64,000 bases of DNA from Penicillus capitatus (lineage: Eukaryota; Chlorophyta). The notes below the pieces were generated by a model. It was not told where the DNA came from. It ran no database searches and saw only the letters and a program-made list of their open reading frames with translations. This document shows positions 32,185 through 44,198 of the stretch, piece after piece. The stretch covers positions 347,708 through 411,707 of the forward strand of contig OZ287712.1 in NCBI GenBank assembly GCA_965649825.1, read 5' to 3'. The position numbers and the translations under genes are program-made. How positions within the stretch are numbered: the stretch's first letter is position 1; each line of letters opens with the position of its first letter.

Positions 32185-33099
32185 ATGGCGAGTGAACTGT
32201 CGCGGTTTATTGAACAGGAACTCGAACGCAAAGGCATTGACCCGGACGACGACCGTCGGAATCTCCTTGGACGAGAGAGCTTTCGCATAGAGGTGTGCAT
32301 TTGCTGGTCAAAAATGGACACGTCATTAAAGGGATGGTCTGTGTTGGCAGTCGCGTTCTCATGCTCAAGAAACCCAGAGAAAGGCGTCAAAGACGACGCG
32401 GAATTTCTGTGTTGGCGGTGGAATCTTTCTGGCGATGGTCCTGATCGTGTATTTTCTCTCCAAATCCAACGCGAAGAGTGGTCATATGGTGAGCGAGAAG
32501 ATTCTTTCGCAGAAAAACACTTCAGAATCGGCAGCCTCCGCCAATAATTCCAGTCCAGCAGAAGATAGTGGCACAGATAATAAGAATGAGACCCCACAAT
32601 CCAATGCTAGTAAATTGTCAAGCCCATCAGTGCCTAAAGAAGAAGGTACGACAGTTCTCTCAAGTTGCTTGTCATTCACCACTTTTGTCTCGCAGAGGAT
32701 GTATCTCAGAAGCCGGGTGGTGCTGTAAGCAACGAGACAGCTTCATCAGATTCAGATTCAGAAGGCGGAGAAGGGGGCGGAGAAGGAGAAGGAGGCGGAG
32801 GAACAGGAGGAGGCAACAAGGGCAAAAAAACAACTGAATTGAACAATCAAGTAGTAGGGTCCGCAAGTTCGACAGCCTCTACCGGAGAATCCTCACCTGC
32901 AAGCATAGAGAGCACTTCAGAGAAACAGCCTGGAGATGAAGACCCAACGCTGACCACACCTCCGGAAAACGAAGTTTCACCGGAAGAGTCCAGGAAAACA
33001 AACACAAAGTCATCGGATGATGATGAGAACGTGGACAGTTCAGATTCGCAGAAGAAAGATAGAAGAAGGCGTCGTCGATTTCTGTTCTCATTGGTGTGA
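32185..33099 (+). CDS. Single-pass membrane protein, copy B (259 aa)
   Basis: Exons 32185-32292, 32378-32645 and 32696-33099. N-terminus and helix almost match copy A, and intron positions are identical. The tail differs completely: Ser/Asn-rich, then a Gly/Glu-rich block near 32765-32820, then more Ser/Thr/Glu, ending in a run of Arg and RFLFSLV. Convergent with BUD32, stops 92 bp apart. Unknown function. Confidence 0.7.
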
Positions 33100-33191
33100 G
33101 GATCATCAGCATCGTGAACGCGCCGCGCGGCAGAGTGAGGCCGTCACATCATCTTTGCGAGAAACACTGCTATCGGTCATGTTCAAAGATA

Positions 33192-33839
33192 TTACCCGAT
33201 CATCAATCGTTTCCTCCCACGCATTCGCACCGCCTCGTACTTCGGAAACACCCGCGACCAGTTCCGCGTCTTCTTCTGATAGGCATCCAAGATCGTCCGA
33301 AACACATCCGAGAGTTCAGCATGGGCACTCGTAATCGCCCGTTCGAGCACATAGAGATCCACAGCCTTGTCCTCCGCTTCACTGGAGAAGTAGCTGAGGC
33401 CGAAGTCGATGAGGATCAGAGCGTCATCGTCCGAACGCACCAACATATTCGACGTCGTCAAATCGCCGTGGTTCAAATTCCCATCGTGCATCGTCGCCAC
33501 GGCCACTCCTATTCTCTCCAGCAGCACTCTTCGCTGCTCCATCGTCATCGCATTCTCCGAAAGCATCTCCTTGACGCGACGTCCCTCCACTTTCTCCAAA
33601 TAGAGTGACTTCGTTGGATAGTCCACTAAGTAGAGTACAGGTGTGAGAACGCCAAGTTTTCTCGCCCGTATCAACCCCTTCGCCTCCTGCTTCAGCCGTT
33701 CGAGGGAGAGCTTCGCGTCGAGTTCGTTCGTTCGGTACTCTTTCTTGAAGCGCTCCTTGACGTAGACATGACGTTGGAGGTAAGTCGTCTCCCAGAGCCG
33801 CGCTTCGGCACCTTGCCCGACGAGGACGGCACCTTCCAT
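33192..33839 (-). CDS. BUD32: BUD32/TP53RK-type atypical protein kinase (KEOPS complex)
   Basis: Small kinase/ATPase of the KEOPS complex, which makes the t6A modification of tRNAs. Intronless, 215 aa, start ATG 33839. Diagnostic blocks: GQGAEARLWE, VKERFKKEYR, HGDLTTSNML (catalytic loop), LIDFGLSY, EDKAVDLYVLERA and the C-terminal VRMRGRKRLMIG, which is characteristic of the family. All catalytic residues are present. Head-to-head with the ankyrin-TKL kinase (113 bp between starts). Confidence 0.95.
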   Translation of the reverse strand: MEGAVLVGQGAEARLWETTYLQRHVYVKERFKKEYRTNELDAKLSLERLKQEAKGLIRARKLGVLTPVLYLVDYPTKSLYLEKVEGRRVKEMLSENAMTMEQRRVLLERIGVAVATMHDGNLNHGDLTTSNMLVRSDDDALILIDFGLSYFSSEAEDKAVDLYVLERAITSAHAELSDVFRTILDAYQKKTRNWSRVFPKYEAVRMRGRKRLMIG

Positions 33840-33951
33840 CGACCCGAACGTACAAACGCCGTCGCTTCACGGTTGGCCCTGTACACTTCCACTTACCCGT
33901 CCATTACCTGACGCAGTCCTTGTCGACGGTGCTCGACTTCACGTTACGCCT

Positions 33952-35799
33952 ATGTCGAGCGAATCTTCCACCACAGTAGCGGCCGGATACAGTCTTCATG
34001 GCTCGGAAGCCGCCAAGCGCCAAGCAACGGCAGAGTTACTCTTTTTCGCACACGTTGGAGATGTGGAACGATGTCTCCGACTCGTATCGACATGGAATCT
34101 GAATGTATGTATCGCTCCCCCTCCTGCACCGAACGTATCGGGTGAACCCTGTGACCGCCAGGTGAATGATGCCGGTTGCCAGGACTATGACAGAAGACGT
34201 CCACTGTGCTGTCGACTCTCTGTGGTAGCACATATGCGAAACCGTGTCTGTGTCATGTTAGGCACATAGCCGCAGCAAACGGTTGCTATTCCGTAGTAAA
34301 ATGGCTGTTGGCCGAGAACAGTGATGTCAATGTTGTGGACCGATTTGAAAGAACACCACTCGAGGTATCTCACTCTTTTAACGGCAGCACAGTCCCGAGT
34401 CAAAAGTGTGATGCAGGATGCCGTGCACGGGGGTCATAAAGAAGTGGCCGAATTGCTCATGAGCCACGGAGCCAAAGTGCACAATAAACAGACATTAGTG
34501 CCATTAGAGGAGTCGCATCTCTCACTCAGCTCACGTGCACTCGGAGAGTTTTTGCCGGAATGGGAAATAGACCGAAAAGATATTGTTCTGATGGAAAAGA
34601 TCGGGGAAGGTGAGTTCGGCGTGGTGCACAAAGCGAAGTGGCATGGGACCTACCTCGCGGTTAAGGTCTTGAAGGCCGGTACCGACGTGGCATTAGAAGA
34701 CTTCAAAACAGAGCTCAGTATGTTTCGTCAGTGCCATCATCCACACACAGTACCTCACTCTTTTGCATGTATGGAAAGTGTGAGATTCGTGTAGGTCCAG
34801 TTTTTGGGGGCTGTGACGCGTGAGCCGCCGTTTATGATTGTGACGGAGTTTATGAACGGCGGCTCGTTGGCTGACGTTTTCAGATCGAGAGTCACGCTCT
34901 CGATCCCACGCGCCTGCGAAATTGCACTCGATTGCGCCAAGGGCATGGCCTTTCTGCACAACTCCAAGAACTCCACCTGTTTTATTCATCGCGACCTAAA
35001 GCCTGCGAATCTCATGTTCGGTGGCCATCGGATCCAAACCGAAAAACATAAACTCCTCATGATCAAAGAAACAGGCCGTGTCAAGATCGCCGATTTTGGT
35101 CTCAGTCGGTGAGTGCCCCCAGCAGTCGTACGGTTCCAGATGCCGAGGTGGGATGATTGGTGTGAGGTCCATTTCGACACGACTCTATCGGCGTCATGCT
35201 CAAACGCATCCAGGAGCGATGAAACGATCGCCCTCGCTGGAGACGCAGATTCCTGAAGAATCCGCCGTGACCACGATGGACCAGGGATACAAGATGACGG
35301 GCGAAACGGGCTCCTATCGATACATGGCACCCGAGGTGTTCCGACACGAGATCTATAACGAGAAGGTCGATGTCTACGCCTTCGCCATGATCTTTTACGA
35401 ACTCTTGGAAGGCATTCCGCCTTTCATCGATCACGATCCCATTTCCGCCGCCACCAAAGCGGCAATCGGTCACTCTTCGCACACGATCGCACGCTTCGCT
35501 GACGGTGGCCATTTGTGGCGCAGGAAACTATCGACCGACGTGGAACTATAAGAATACCAACGGCGATCGTGTGCCAGCCGAGATGCGAGAACTGGTCAAG
35601 GAATGTTGGGATCCGATTTACTCGAAACGACCAGGTCCATCAACACATCTCACTCAAATCGAGACACGACAGCCGCGATCTAGGTTTCTTGGAGATTGTC
35701 GATCGGATTCGCACGTACTTAGAGACATCCATAGAGCCGCCCAAGACAAAGAGATCTATTTTCTCTTCCTTTCGCCATGCTCGGCGCCCTTCACACTGA
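33952..35799 (+). CDS. Ankyrin-repeat tyrosine-kinase-like (TKL) protein kinase
   Basis: Signalling Ser/Thr kinase. N-terminal ankyrin repeats (HIAAANGCYSVVKWLL; AVHGGHKEVAELLMSHGA) precede a complete kinase domain: glycine loop IGEGEFGVV, lysine LAVKVL, catalytic HRDLKPANLM, ADFGLSR, activation segment GSYRYMAPEVF and a final RPGFLEIVDRI. Intron 34365-34416 separates the repeats; 34750-34794 and 35469-35523 lie in the kinase. All three carry CTCACTCTT-type motifs. A basic insert lies between DFG and APE. Ankyrin-TKL fusions are common in oomycetes, alveolates and plants. Catalytically intact by inspection. Confidence 0.92.
34365..34416 (+). other. Hairpin-capable intron in the TKL kinase
   Basis: Begins GTATCTCACTCTTTT and ends AAAAGTGTGATGCAG. 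TCACTCTTTT can pair with AAAAGTGTGA over 9 of 10 positions, bringing the two splice sites together. Confidence 0.75.
34750..34794 (+). other. Hairpin-capable intron in the TKL kinase
   Basis: Begins GTACCTCACTCTTTT and has GGAAAGTGTGAGATTCG before the 3' splice site. The arms pair over 9 of 10 positions. Confidence 0.75.
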
Positions 35800-35828
35800 C
35801 CATACGCATTAGGACTTGACCATACGCA

Positions 35829-38690
35829 TCATTTGATGTTCATACATTCGATTTCGTCCGTCGGTTGAGACGCGTTGGGTGACGCGAGCGTGTCCTCTTG
35901 TTCCTCTGCTTCTGTCTCTTCTTGTTCCTCTGCTTCTGTCTCTTCTTGTTCCTCTGCTTCTGTCTCTTCTTGTTCCTCTGCTTCTGTCTCTGCTTGTGCC
36001 TCTGGTTCCACTGACGTGTCGTTTTCGTAGTAGTCTCCACTCCCCACGACATCTTCATCAAAAACCTCCCCGCCGCCGTCTTCGGTGCCACTTTCGTCGT
36101 CGGATTCGATCTCGGGTTCTTTCCATCGTTGCTCGACTTCTGTTTTGAGACGTTCGGGGAACATCGGAGTCGATTCTCCAGGAAGAGATGTCATTTCGAG
36201 AATGTAAGCCGTCTTTTCTTCTTCCGTGGTATAACTGTTCCACACAAGCCTGTCGAGACGAATGATGCCGTATCCCAACGCCTTGAGGATCTGAATTCTC
36301 CATCGATCGACGTAGAAAGCAACTGGCTTTATTCCTGCAGACAGACAATGTGCGCCTGTCTGTCATCGAGGCAGATCACACCATAGCAATGCCGATCAAA
36401 GGATTTCCATTCCAGACAGAAACGCACGCCGTCTTTCTCTAACACGATTGCCGAAAGACCTTCTTGTCGCACCATCTCATAACCCTGCGCACACGTCACA
36501 GCTGGGATGATCGATGTGACTGATGGGACAGGCGAGAGGACTTTGTTCGTGTAGCCAAGATTCTGTAGGATTTCGAGGACATCTGGAGATCTAGGAGACG
36601 CCTGATCCATTGGCACCGACAACGTCTCCTTCCACCTGGCCTTCAGCGAGAATCTCTTCTCAGGATCAATAAGACTCTCTTTCTGAAGGATGATGTTGAT
36701 ATAGAGATGCAGACGGCCAAGTCTCAGGACAGTGCTCTTGAGCATATCACTCGTTTGCTCACGATTGATCTTCTTTCGGACGATGTCGATGACTTCCTGA
36801 TCCAAATGATCCAAATGCATCAACCCAGAGATCAGCGCAACGGCAGAGAACAGAGGATAAGAATTATGATGTGACAGGAAATGATCTCGGACACTCTGCG
36901 GAAACACGGTAACCAATACCACGCAAAGGGAAGCTGACCTCAATCAGGTTGGTGTGAACATAGCCCAGAAAAGAACAGTGTTGTATGGCATTGCGTCCCC
37001 AGTGATGAACACTCTGGTCGTCTCCATACCCAAGGTTCCGCACAATGATATCGATCAAGATGTCCAGAATCGCATCGCCGGGATGATAGAGCATCATCGA
37101 AAACGCCCTCAGCATCTGGCACGCCACAAAGTGTGAGAAATCTTCCATGTGTGATTCTGAGATACCAACGAGGCCTGCACAGGAGTAATCTGATTCTGCA
37201 CTTGCTTAATTCTCTTCAAACACGACGGCAGGTACTTCTCAATCTCCCTAAAGACGGTTGTACAGGACAAGTGTCGACAGAGGGAGTCGATCGGACATCG
37301 GATGCATTCGGGACAGCGAGCCCAGGACGTAAGCAACAGTGCCATGGGGTAAATTGCGGAAACGGAACTTATCGCTGTCCAGTATCGCAATCAGGTGTTC
37401 GTTGGGATCGAAGCGGTTCTTGGACAAGACGTGAATCAGCCAGACGACACGATCGGTTGCGAATCGCTCTCGATAGACCGGCAGATGATTCAGCAATCCT
37501 TGCATCAATCGAAACGTATTCTTGTGATTCAGTCGCTCCACGGCTAAAGATCAGCAACTAGGCGACAGACAGAAGCTGCACGGAAGCTGTACTGTGAATG
37601 CAGCCGCTGATGGCGAAGAAATCGAGGTCCGACAGAAAAGGCAGTATGTGATCGATCAGACGATCCATCAGCTGAGCCAACTCCATCCTGTCAGAGCATA
37701 CCTCACGGATCCATCATTGCCTGATGGGACGTGGACTTGATGACAGGGTGTCTGTGAATCTTTGGCCCAAAGCTGGCAATCGCGTGATTCAGCGAATGCA
37801 CTTGTTCCATGGTGAGAGAGGGGACAGCGTCCTGCATCTGATGCAAGACACTCCGTACAAAGTGACCGTGTGTGTTGATCAAGGCAGGTATCCATCCTGC
37901 CCGTTCCTGCAGGAAGAGCATCACCCCACAGTCGTATGTCGTACCAGGTGCCCTACGGCGATGAGACTGATGCCTTGGATCATGGACGTGAGCAATTCCA
38001 TGTCGAACGTCCCGCGTTGCGTGGCCAGCAAATCTTCATAGTTCTGTACGGCTGTGCTGAGCACCTTTGCCGTTTCTTTCGAGCCCTTTTCGCTTTTGTT
38101 CACATCCTGCTCCGCCAAGAACTGAATCCGAGCGATTTCTGAGTACAGCTTCTGTTGCAGCATCGCGTTCGAAGAGGCGTGCAGCTCATGTGTGCGATGC
38201 GTGATTCCCTACGGAAGGCACAACGGCGGCAACTGTGGGGACGACGGCACGGAGATCGATCGATGCCTGTGAACGGCGTTTGGGTGTCATGGACTGCATC
38301 TTCTCGATCTTCTCCATCGCTTGTCGAACGTGATCCAGCGTTTGCGGAGCGAGAGAAAGATTCCGCAGTTGCATCATGTTCTGCACCTCTTTCTTTAGAG
38401 ACAGTTCGATCTCGACCAGCCGCCGAAGAGACGCCGCCATCAATTCTTGAGAAGATTTCAACGTATCCGACGCATCGTATTGTGACTGCTCCAAGGGTGG
38501 CGGTATTCTCCGGTGGATCAGATCGTTCAGACGCTGGATGTTGTCATAGGTCTCCCTCTGCAAAAAGAAATCGGGCGCCGTACGGATCTGCCTCAGCTGT
38601 TCCTCCAATTCCAGCTGCACAGCCGCCAAGCGACTCAGTCCTATGCGAATCGCATTTTGGGCAGATGGCCCCGAAGCTAAGCGCAGGGCA
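35829..38690 (-). CDS. RAP-domain putative RNA-binding protein with acidic repeat tail
   Basis: Multi-exon minus-strand gene. The C-terminal part contains a RAP-type fold: CYGIKPVAFYVDRWRIQILK followed by ALGYGIIRLDRLVW, made continuous by the intron 36335-36381. Upstream exons encode mostly helical sequence (SVLHQMQDAVPSLTMEQVHS, RLGRLHLYINIIL) as in the helical repeats that precede RAP domains in FASTK-like and apicomplexan/chromerid proteins, which act on organellar RNA. After RAP comes an acidic tail with four EEQEETEA repeats encoded by the 24-bp tandem repeat. The 5' end is unresolved: coding sequence reaches at least 38690 without an ATG that I trust. Confidence 0.7.
35897..35996. repeat. 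24-bp tandem repeat, about four units
   Basis: Unit TTGTTCCTCTGCTTCTGTCT plus four bases on the plus strand, near-perfect. Encodes the Glu-rich octapeptide repeat at the C-terminus of the RAP protein. Confidence 0.9.
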
Positions 38691-38862
38691 ATAAGATGAG
38701 ATGCCGTCAGAAGTTGTGGGGGAGGTTACTCGAGTTGGCACGTCGGCTCGCGGGTGGATCTAAGAAGCGCAGTCCCTTGTGTACGTCGCCCATCGAGGCG
38801 ATGCGACGGAAGGAACGGTGAAGGAGTCGACGCCAAGATACCATGAAAGCGACAAGAAGCCG

Positions 38863-41260
38863 ATGAGAAGATGGACGTCATCTCGGCGACATCTGGACGA
38901 TCAGTCCCGATCGCGTCGTGACGACTTTGACGATAGCGTGTCGCCCGAGACGATGCCGTCGAAGGTGAGATCTCACACTACGGTGATGTGACAGCGATGC
39001 AATGGAACAAGAGAAGGTTCCCGGGATGACGAACGGCGCCGGCCCTGTGTGGTGTAGAACGAACGAAAGAAGGCAAAATCGGCGAAGAAGGAGGGAGAAA
39101 AGGTCGATCCCGTGCCGCATCCGCCTCAATCGCCTGCAGATGTGTTCGTCGCGGTCGTAATCTTAGGGCCCATCCGCAACGTCTATGATGTTCGCGTTGT
39201 TTCGGCAGCCCATGCGCGAGACAGTGAAGCCGGCGTTGCAGTTGGAGTTAACAGACGCCGAACTGGAGGAAGAGATTCCGCGAATGCTGACGGCGAACAA
39301 TCCCGAAGCCCCACAGAACATCTCGCGCTTTCACGTCAAGGAAAAGATGTTCAAACTCGAGGCCATGGTCGAACAATGCGCCGTGCGTTTGCCCCTCTCG
39401 TCGCCGCACGTTCGAAACGCATCGATTAGATACACTATGCGACGGACGGGTGGCTTCTGGCCAAGGAGAGCGAAGAAGGGAAGAAGCAGGTCGAGATGGA
39501 ACGTCTACAGGAAGAGGCGCTGTCTAAAGCACAGGCTGAGGTATCCGATAGCGCCGGCGCAGCGGAGGACGATGCGGACGAGGCGAAGCAACTGCGGAAT
39601 CAATTCAATTTCAGCGACCGGGCCTGTCAGACATCGAACGCCGCGCCCAAGAGCCGGGGATGTTATACGGAACCGCCGCAGACGACGACGCGAAGTGGTA
39701 AGCTTTTCGGCGAAAAGTGTGAAAGTGTGACCTGCTGTTCGATCACGAAGGCTCCTGTTCTCAGTGGGAGATCTACGACGACTACGTGCGCGACATCGAG
39801 GCGCAGAAGATTCGCGAACAACGTAGCAAGAAACGCTCGAGCACCGCACGCAAAGCGAAAAATAACGAAGGCGTGGGGCAAGAGGGATCGGCAGAGATCG
39901 AAAACGTCGAGCCCTCGATGGTCGATGGCGTTTCGTCCCGGGCGGCGAAGGTCGTCGAGAGAATGACGATGCAAAACGTCTTTGACGAGTTCAGTATGGA
40001 CCTTAAGTACTGGGACGACAACTCAGATACCTTCCGTCCGAACGAAGCGTCGCTGCTGCCGCTGTGGCGTTTCGCCAGCGATATGTCGAGTGGCAAGCAG
40101 GTCACGTCTATCTGTCCGCATCATCAGCACTCGGATGTCTTTGCCGTGGGCTACGGAAGCTACGAAGCCCTTAGACAAACAGCGGGATTGGTCAGCGTCT
40201 ATTCCGTAAAGAATCCTGCCGTGCCAGAGATCGATCTGCCTCTGGAGAGCGGCGTCTTGACGGTGACCTTCCATCCCGAGTACGCGAGTATCTTGGCGGC
40301 TGGATGTTATGACGGTGGCTTGCGGGTGATGAAGACGGACGGCGAGATGCTGTACACAACGGACAGCGTGAAGAATCGTCCAAGCGAGGCCTTATGGCAG
40401 ATCTTCTGGAAGCGAGACGCCGGCGTCGGCGAATTGCAGCTCTACTCGGCATCGGCCGACGGGCAGCTCGGTCTCTGGACCTTCACCCGCGCCGAGATCC
40501 TCTTCGAGCCAATGATGATCATCGAAACGCAAAGCCACCCGATCCATCGCGTCGCCGGAATGCTGGCCCTAGACTTTAACCAGGTATGCCGCGCGGTTCG
40601 ACGACGTATCGCCGAGGGTGGTCGTGCAGTTGGAGGAGACGACGTATCTCGTTGGGACGGAAGGCGGCGCCATCCACCGCTGCTCGACGGAATACGATTC
40701 CGAGTATCTCGATACGTATCGCGGCCATACCTTGCCCGTCTACGCCGCAAAGTGGAACCGTTTTCATCCAGACATCTTCCTCACGGCGTCGGAGGACTGG
40801 ACCGTGCGCCTTTGGGATGCCGGATGGCCAGATCAGGCTCTTCTTACCTTCGAACTCGGCGCACCGGTCACCGACGTCGCCTGGGCGCCGTACGCCTCGA
40901 CCGTTTTTGCCGCCATCACCGCGACAGGTTCGACACATTGACTCCATCGATTGCCCCGACTCAGTGGGATGCATACCAGGCAGCGTTTTCGCTTATGATA
41001 TCGCACTTAACCGTCACACCGCGATATGTGAGCAGAAGGTCGTGAGTCGAGGACGCCTGACAAAGATCCTGTTCCACCCACAGCAGCCACTCGTTTTCAC
41101 TGGCGACACGCAAGGCATCGTGCGTTCGTTCAAGCTCTCACCCAATCTGCGCAAAAACGTCATTCACGATGCGTGCGACGCAGACGCCGTTCAGAAGGAA
41201 CGCGATCGTCTGCAGTGCGTCTTGGACATTGCGCTAAAGAGCATCATTGCCCATACTTAG
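38863..41260 (+). CDS. DNAI1: Axonemal dynein intermediate chain (DNAI1/IC78 type)
   Basis: WD-repeat intermediate chain of the outer dynein arm in flagella. Signature blocks run in order: LQLELTDAELEEEIPRMLT (39240), LRNQFNFSDRACQT (39590), SQWEIYDDYV (39760), DVFAVGYGSYEALR (40135), VGTEGGAIHRC (40650), SEDWTVRLWDA (40790), DVAWAPYASTVFAAIT (40875) and FKLSPNLRKN (41130). Supported introns include 39698-39750 (with repeated AAGTGTGA), 40584-40629 and 40928-40979. The 5' exons (38863-39215) are uncertain; a 30-nt candidate intron at 38967-38996 begins with the palindrome GTGAGATCTCAC and ends GATGTGACAG. Confidence 0.93.
38967..38996 (+). other. Candidate 30-nt intron with palindromic 5' end
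   Basis: GTGAGATCTCAC (a perfect palindrome) ... GTGATGTGACAG. Splice signals are good, but I could not prove the reading frame across it. Confidence 0.4.
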
Positions 41261-41461
41261 ACGTCTTCATTTTAATGCAACCCATTTGCCAAAGTCAACA
41301 CGTAACGCACGCTATTTCCATTGTCTTCCGTGCTCAACACAGCGACATGGGCGAAACGGGAAACCCGCAGACGGTACTGCGCTGCTATGCTTTACCGTCG
41401 TTCACTACCGACTATTGTTCTACAGAACGCGACGTCTTCACCGCCGACGACAACACCACCG

Positions 41462-42711
41462 ATGAGTGGCCAAGAACAACGTCCTGCCTATCCTGTAGGC
41501 GACGCCGAACGTCAACGACGATCATAAGGACGTGTGTTGTGTTAGGGATACCCAATGGGGGCGTTGCAACCGGGGACGTTTCAGCCATACGCGCCTCATC
41601 CCTACTACTATATGACGCCTCCTGCTCCGTTTCCTTCCCCGCAGTCGGCGCATACGTCCATTCCATCTGGACCTCCTGCGACAACGGCGCCGTCCGAAAA
41701 CGCTGCGAGCTCCTCTTCTGTACCGCCGCTCGGGGGATATGCGTTTGGACCGCCTAATGCGACGGTGGATCATCAACAGCACTCAGCGCCTCCGATGCTT
41801 CACAATCTCCATTTCGCCCATCCTCAACCGGCAATGGCGCCTGTGTCGGCACAAGATGCTACGGCAGCACCGCCAATGAATCCAGCAACGTCGACTCCCG
41901 CTGCACCGCTAGGGCAGTACCCTCATCCGCATCTGGGACCTGGCGGTTATCCAGGATATCATCCTTCCTTTTGGCCACCTCCGCAAATGATGCCCTATGC
42001 GCCGCACCCCTATGTTTATCCTCCGAATGGACACATCCCTGGACCTCAAGCTGCGCCGCATCCTATGTGTCCACCGCCTGCGCATGTCACACCCCTTGCT
42101 CCGATGTATGGCGCCCTTCCGCAGGCGGCGGCGCAGCCACAGCAGCCGCCGCCATCTGATCAGCAAATGGCGCAGCCGGCGTCTGAACCGCAGACGACAC
42201 CTTCACCGTCCGATCCGCTAATGCCGCCTGCTTTATCCGAGATACATCCTTTTGCTGAAAGCACTCCTCCTCCTCAGGCTCCGTCCATAAACAGCGCACC
42301 GTTTTCAGAAACACAAGAAACAGCTGATCCTTTGGATCCACATCCACCGCTTTCAAGTATCGGTACCCAGGCTCCAGATCAACATCCAGTGGTAACAACC
42401 TCCCTCATCGACCGCATCCATCAACGCCAACGTCTTCATGTGTGTAGGCAGTATCGGAAACGACATTGCCAGACAGTCCGCTCTGTTCGCGAGCCGAATT
42501 CGAAGCCGATAGCGAAGATCGAGCTCCGGACGATTCCTTTGACGATTTCATCGCCACGCTGAAATTAAAACTCGCGGGACTTCCATTTGACGAGCGCGTC
42601 GACTGGGTCACCGCCGCCTTTGAGCAGTTAGGGATGCAGAAGAGCATCGATGCCATCGTCGAGACCTTTGGCAAGGAGGCCGTCTACTGCTCAAGCGAGA
42701 AATCGCCCTAG
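41462..42711 (+). CDS. Pro/Gln/Ala-rich disordered protein, 380 aa
   Basis: Exons 41462-41494, 41546-42391 and 42448-42711; the total is in frame. After MSGQEQRPAYP comes about 280 residues of Pro/Ala/Gln/His/Tyr repeats (PYAPHPYYY; PPNGHIPGPQ). The last exon is different, acidic then helical (DDFIATLKLKLAGLPFDERV, then GKEAVY), and may be a protein-binding module. Reminiscent of RNA-granule or transcription-coactivator proteins, but no family assigned. Confidence 0.7.
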
Positions 42712-42819
42712 GCTTTCTGTTTAAATCGAACAAACCCAACCAATATCACGCAAGATCGCCGAAATAGATGCGTTTGTTTTGAAACAGCCCTTGTGCTACA
42801 GTGTAAAAAACGGTGAGAA

Positions 42820-44198
42820 CTATTCCCACCACAAACGGGGCGAATCTGGCGTCCGTGCCGTGAGGACCTCGCATCCGGCGGCGGTAACAACAAGGGTATG
42901 CTCAAACTGTGCACTGCGGCGGCCGTCCCGCGTCACGGCCGTCCAGCCATCGGGCCAGGTGACATCCTGAGAGACGCCTTCGTTGATCATGGGCTCGATC
43001 GTGAAGACATGACCCTCGCGCATCGTGCCCACCGCTTTGTTCTTGCCATAGTGCGGTACCGAGGGGGCACAGTGGAAGAGTTTGCCGATGCCGTGGCCGC
43101 AGTAAGATTTCACCACACTGTAGCCATGTTCGTGGGCATGCTTCGAAATCACGTCTCCGATGTCGCGGTAGCGCACGCCAGGCTTGACGATGGCGATGGC
43201 CTTGGCCAGGCAATCGTGGGCGACTTTGATCAGGTTCTTGGACTCTGCTGTGACCTCTCCAACCACGTACGTCTCATTGAGGTCGCCATTGTAGCCGTTG
43301 AGGCATGCGGTGACATCGACGTTGCAGATATCGCCGTCCTGCAGCAGCCGGCAATCCGGAATACCGTGACAGATGACCTGCAGCAGACGTCACGCGATAG
43401 CGACCGTTCTGTGAAAAGACAACCTCATTGACGGAAGTGCAGACGGATTTGGGGAAGTGGATATAGTTGAGAGGCGAGGGATAGGCTCCGGCCTGAATCG
43501 TCGCTTCGTGGACCTGGGTGGCGGCTGGTTGGCAAAAGAGTGAGAAGAGGGAGTTACGATGGCGTCGATGAAATCGGTCGTCACTTTCGGTGCGATCGCC
43601 GCATGCGCTTTGTCCAGGATCTCTCGAGCCAGCCTGTCACATCAACAATACACCGAAGGTCACTCTTTTTTCCAGTGGAGAACTTGCAGGCAGATCGGAT
43701 GCCTTCTAGCTGACTTCCACTCCATACAGGGACTAAGAGACACTGCGTTCGATCGTTGGCGGCGCAGGCCAATGAGCTCACTGTCTTTCTGAAAGCGACT
43801 CTGCATTTCTTTCTCTGGTCGTCCAGAAACGGCATAGTCTGGCAGCGTGATATGCTCAGGGACCTATCCGCATACCATAGGCAACAGGAGTCACGGCGTC
43901 GTCTACCAGGCGATAGGGTCCGATGCGTTCCGGTCTCAGATCTCCTGTCCAGGCAAAATCCGGTAGGACATCGGATCGACCGCGTCCTCTGTTCGTCGCA
44001 AAGAGCCACTTCCCACTGGTCTTGTGTACCTTCTTGTGCTCGTTCCAGGCGTTCTGTACGGCACGCCGCCAGTCAGTCGTGTGCGACTGTCTGTATTGGA
44101 ACACTTTGAAACAGGCTTGACTGCAGAAGACCGAAAGAGGCTTCGGAATTTTAAGGGCAATGCATTTGGGGCATTGGAGGTTGGCAGGGGTGTGACAT
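42820..44198 (-). CDS. MAP1: Methionine aminopeptidase 1 with N-terminal zinc finger
   Basis: Removes initiator methionine from nascent cytosolic proteins. The N-terminal MYND-like zinc finger is [13 protein letters not shown] and VFCSQACFK...EHKKVHK (near 44175-44000), diagnostic of eukaryotic type 1. The catalytic domain follows: [32 protein letters not shown]. Metal ligands are in [29 protein letters not shown] and AQFEHT, all present. Introns 43378-43423, 43514-43557 (with TTCTCACTCTTTTG) and 43634-43683 (AAAAAAGAGTGACC, ending GATGTGACAG) are well supported. The first few codons upstream of 44198 and the junction near 43700-43740 are unresolved. Confidence 0.93.
43514..43557 (-). other. 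Motif-bearing intron in MAP1
   Basis: Sense strand GTAACTCCCTCTTCTCACTC then TTTTG, ending CACCCAG. Phase 0. Confidence 0.8.
43634..43683 (-). other. Motif-bearing intron in MAP1, inverse orientation
   Basis: Sense strand begins GTTCTCCACTGG, contains AAAAAAGAGTGACC (inverse of the usual motif) and ends GATGTGACAG. Phase 2; joins SACK to LAREIL. Confidence 0.8.

Larger units (their letters stand above)
31958..33690. repeat. Segmental duplicate, copy B (intact)
   Basis: Gene order STMP1-like (minus), membrane protein (plus), BUD32 (minus), matching 26431-27690. All three frames are intact here, so this is the likely parental copy. Confidence 0.8.
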
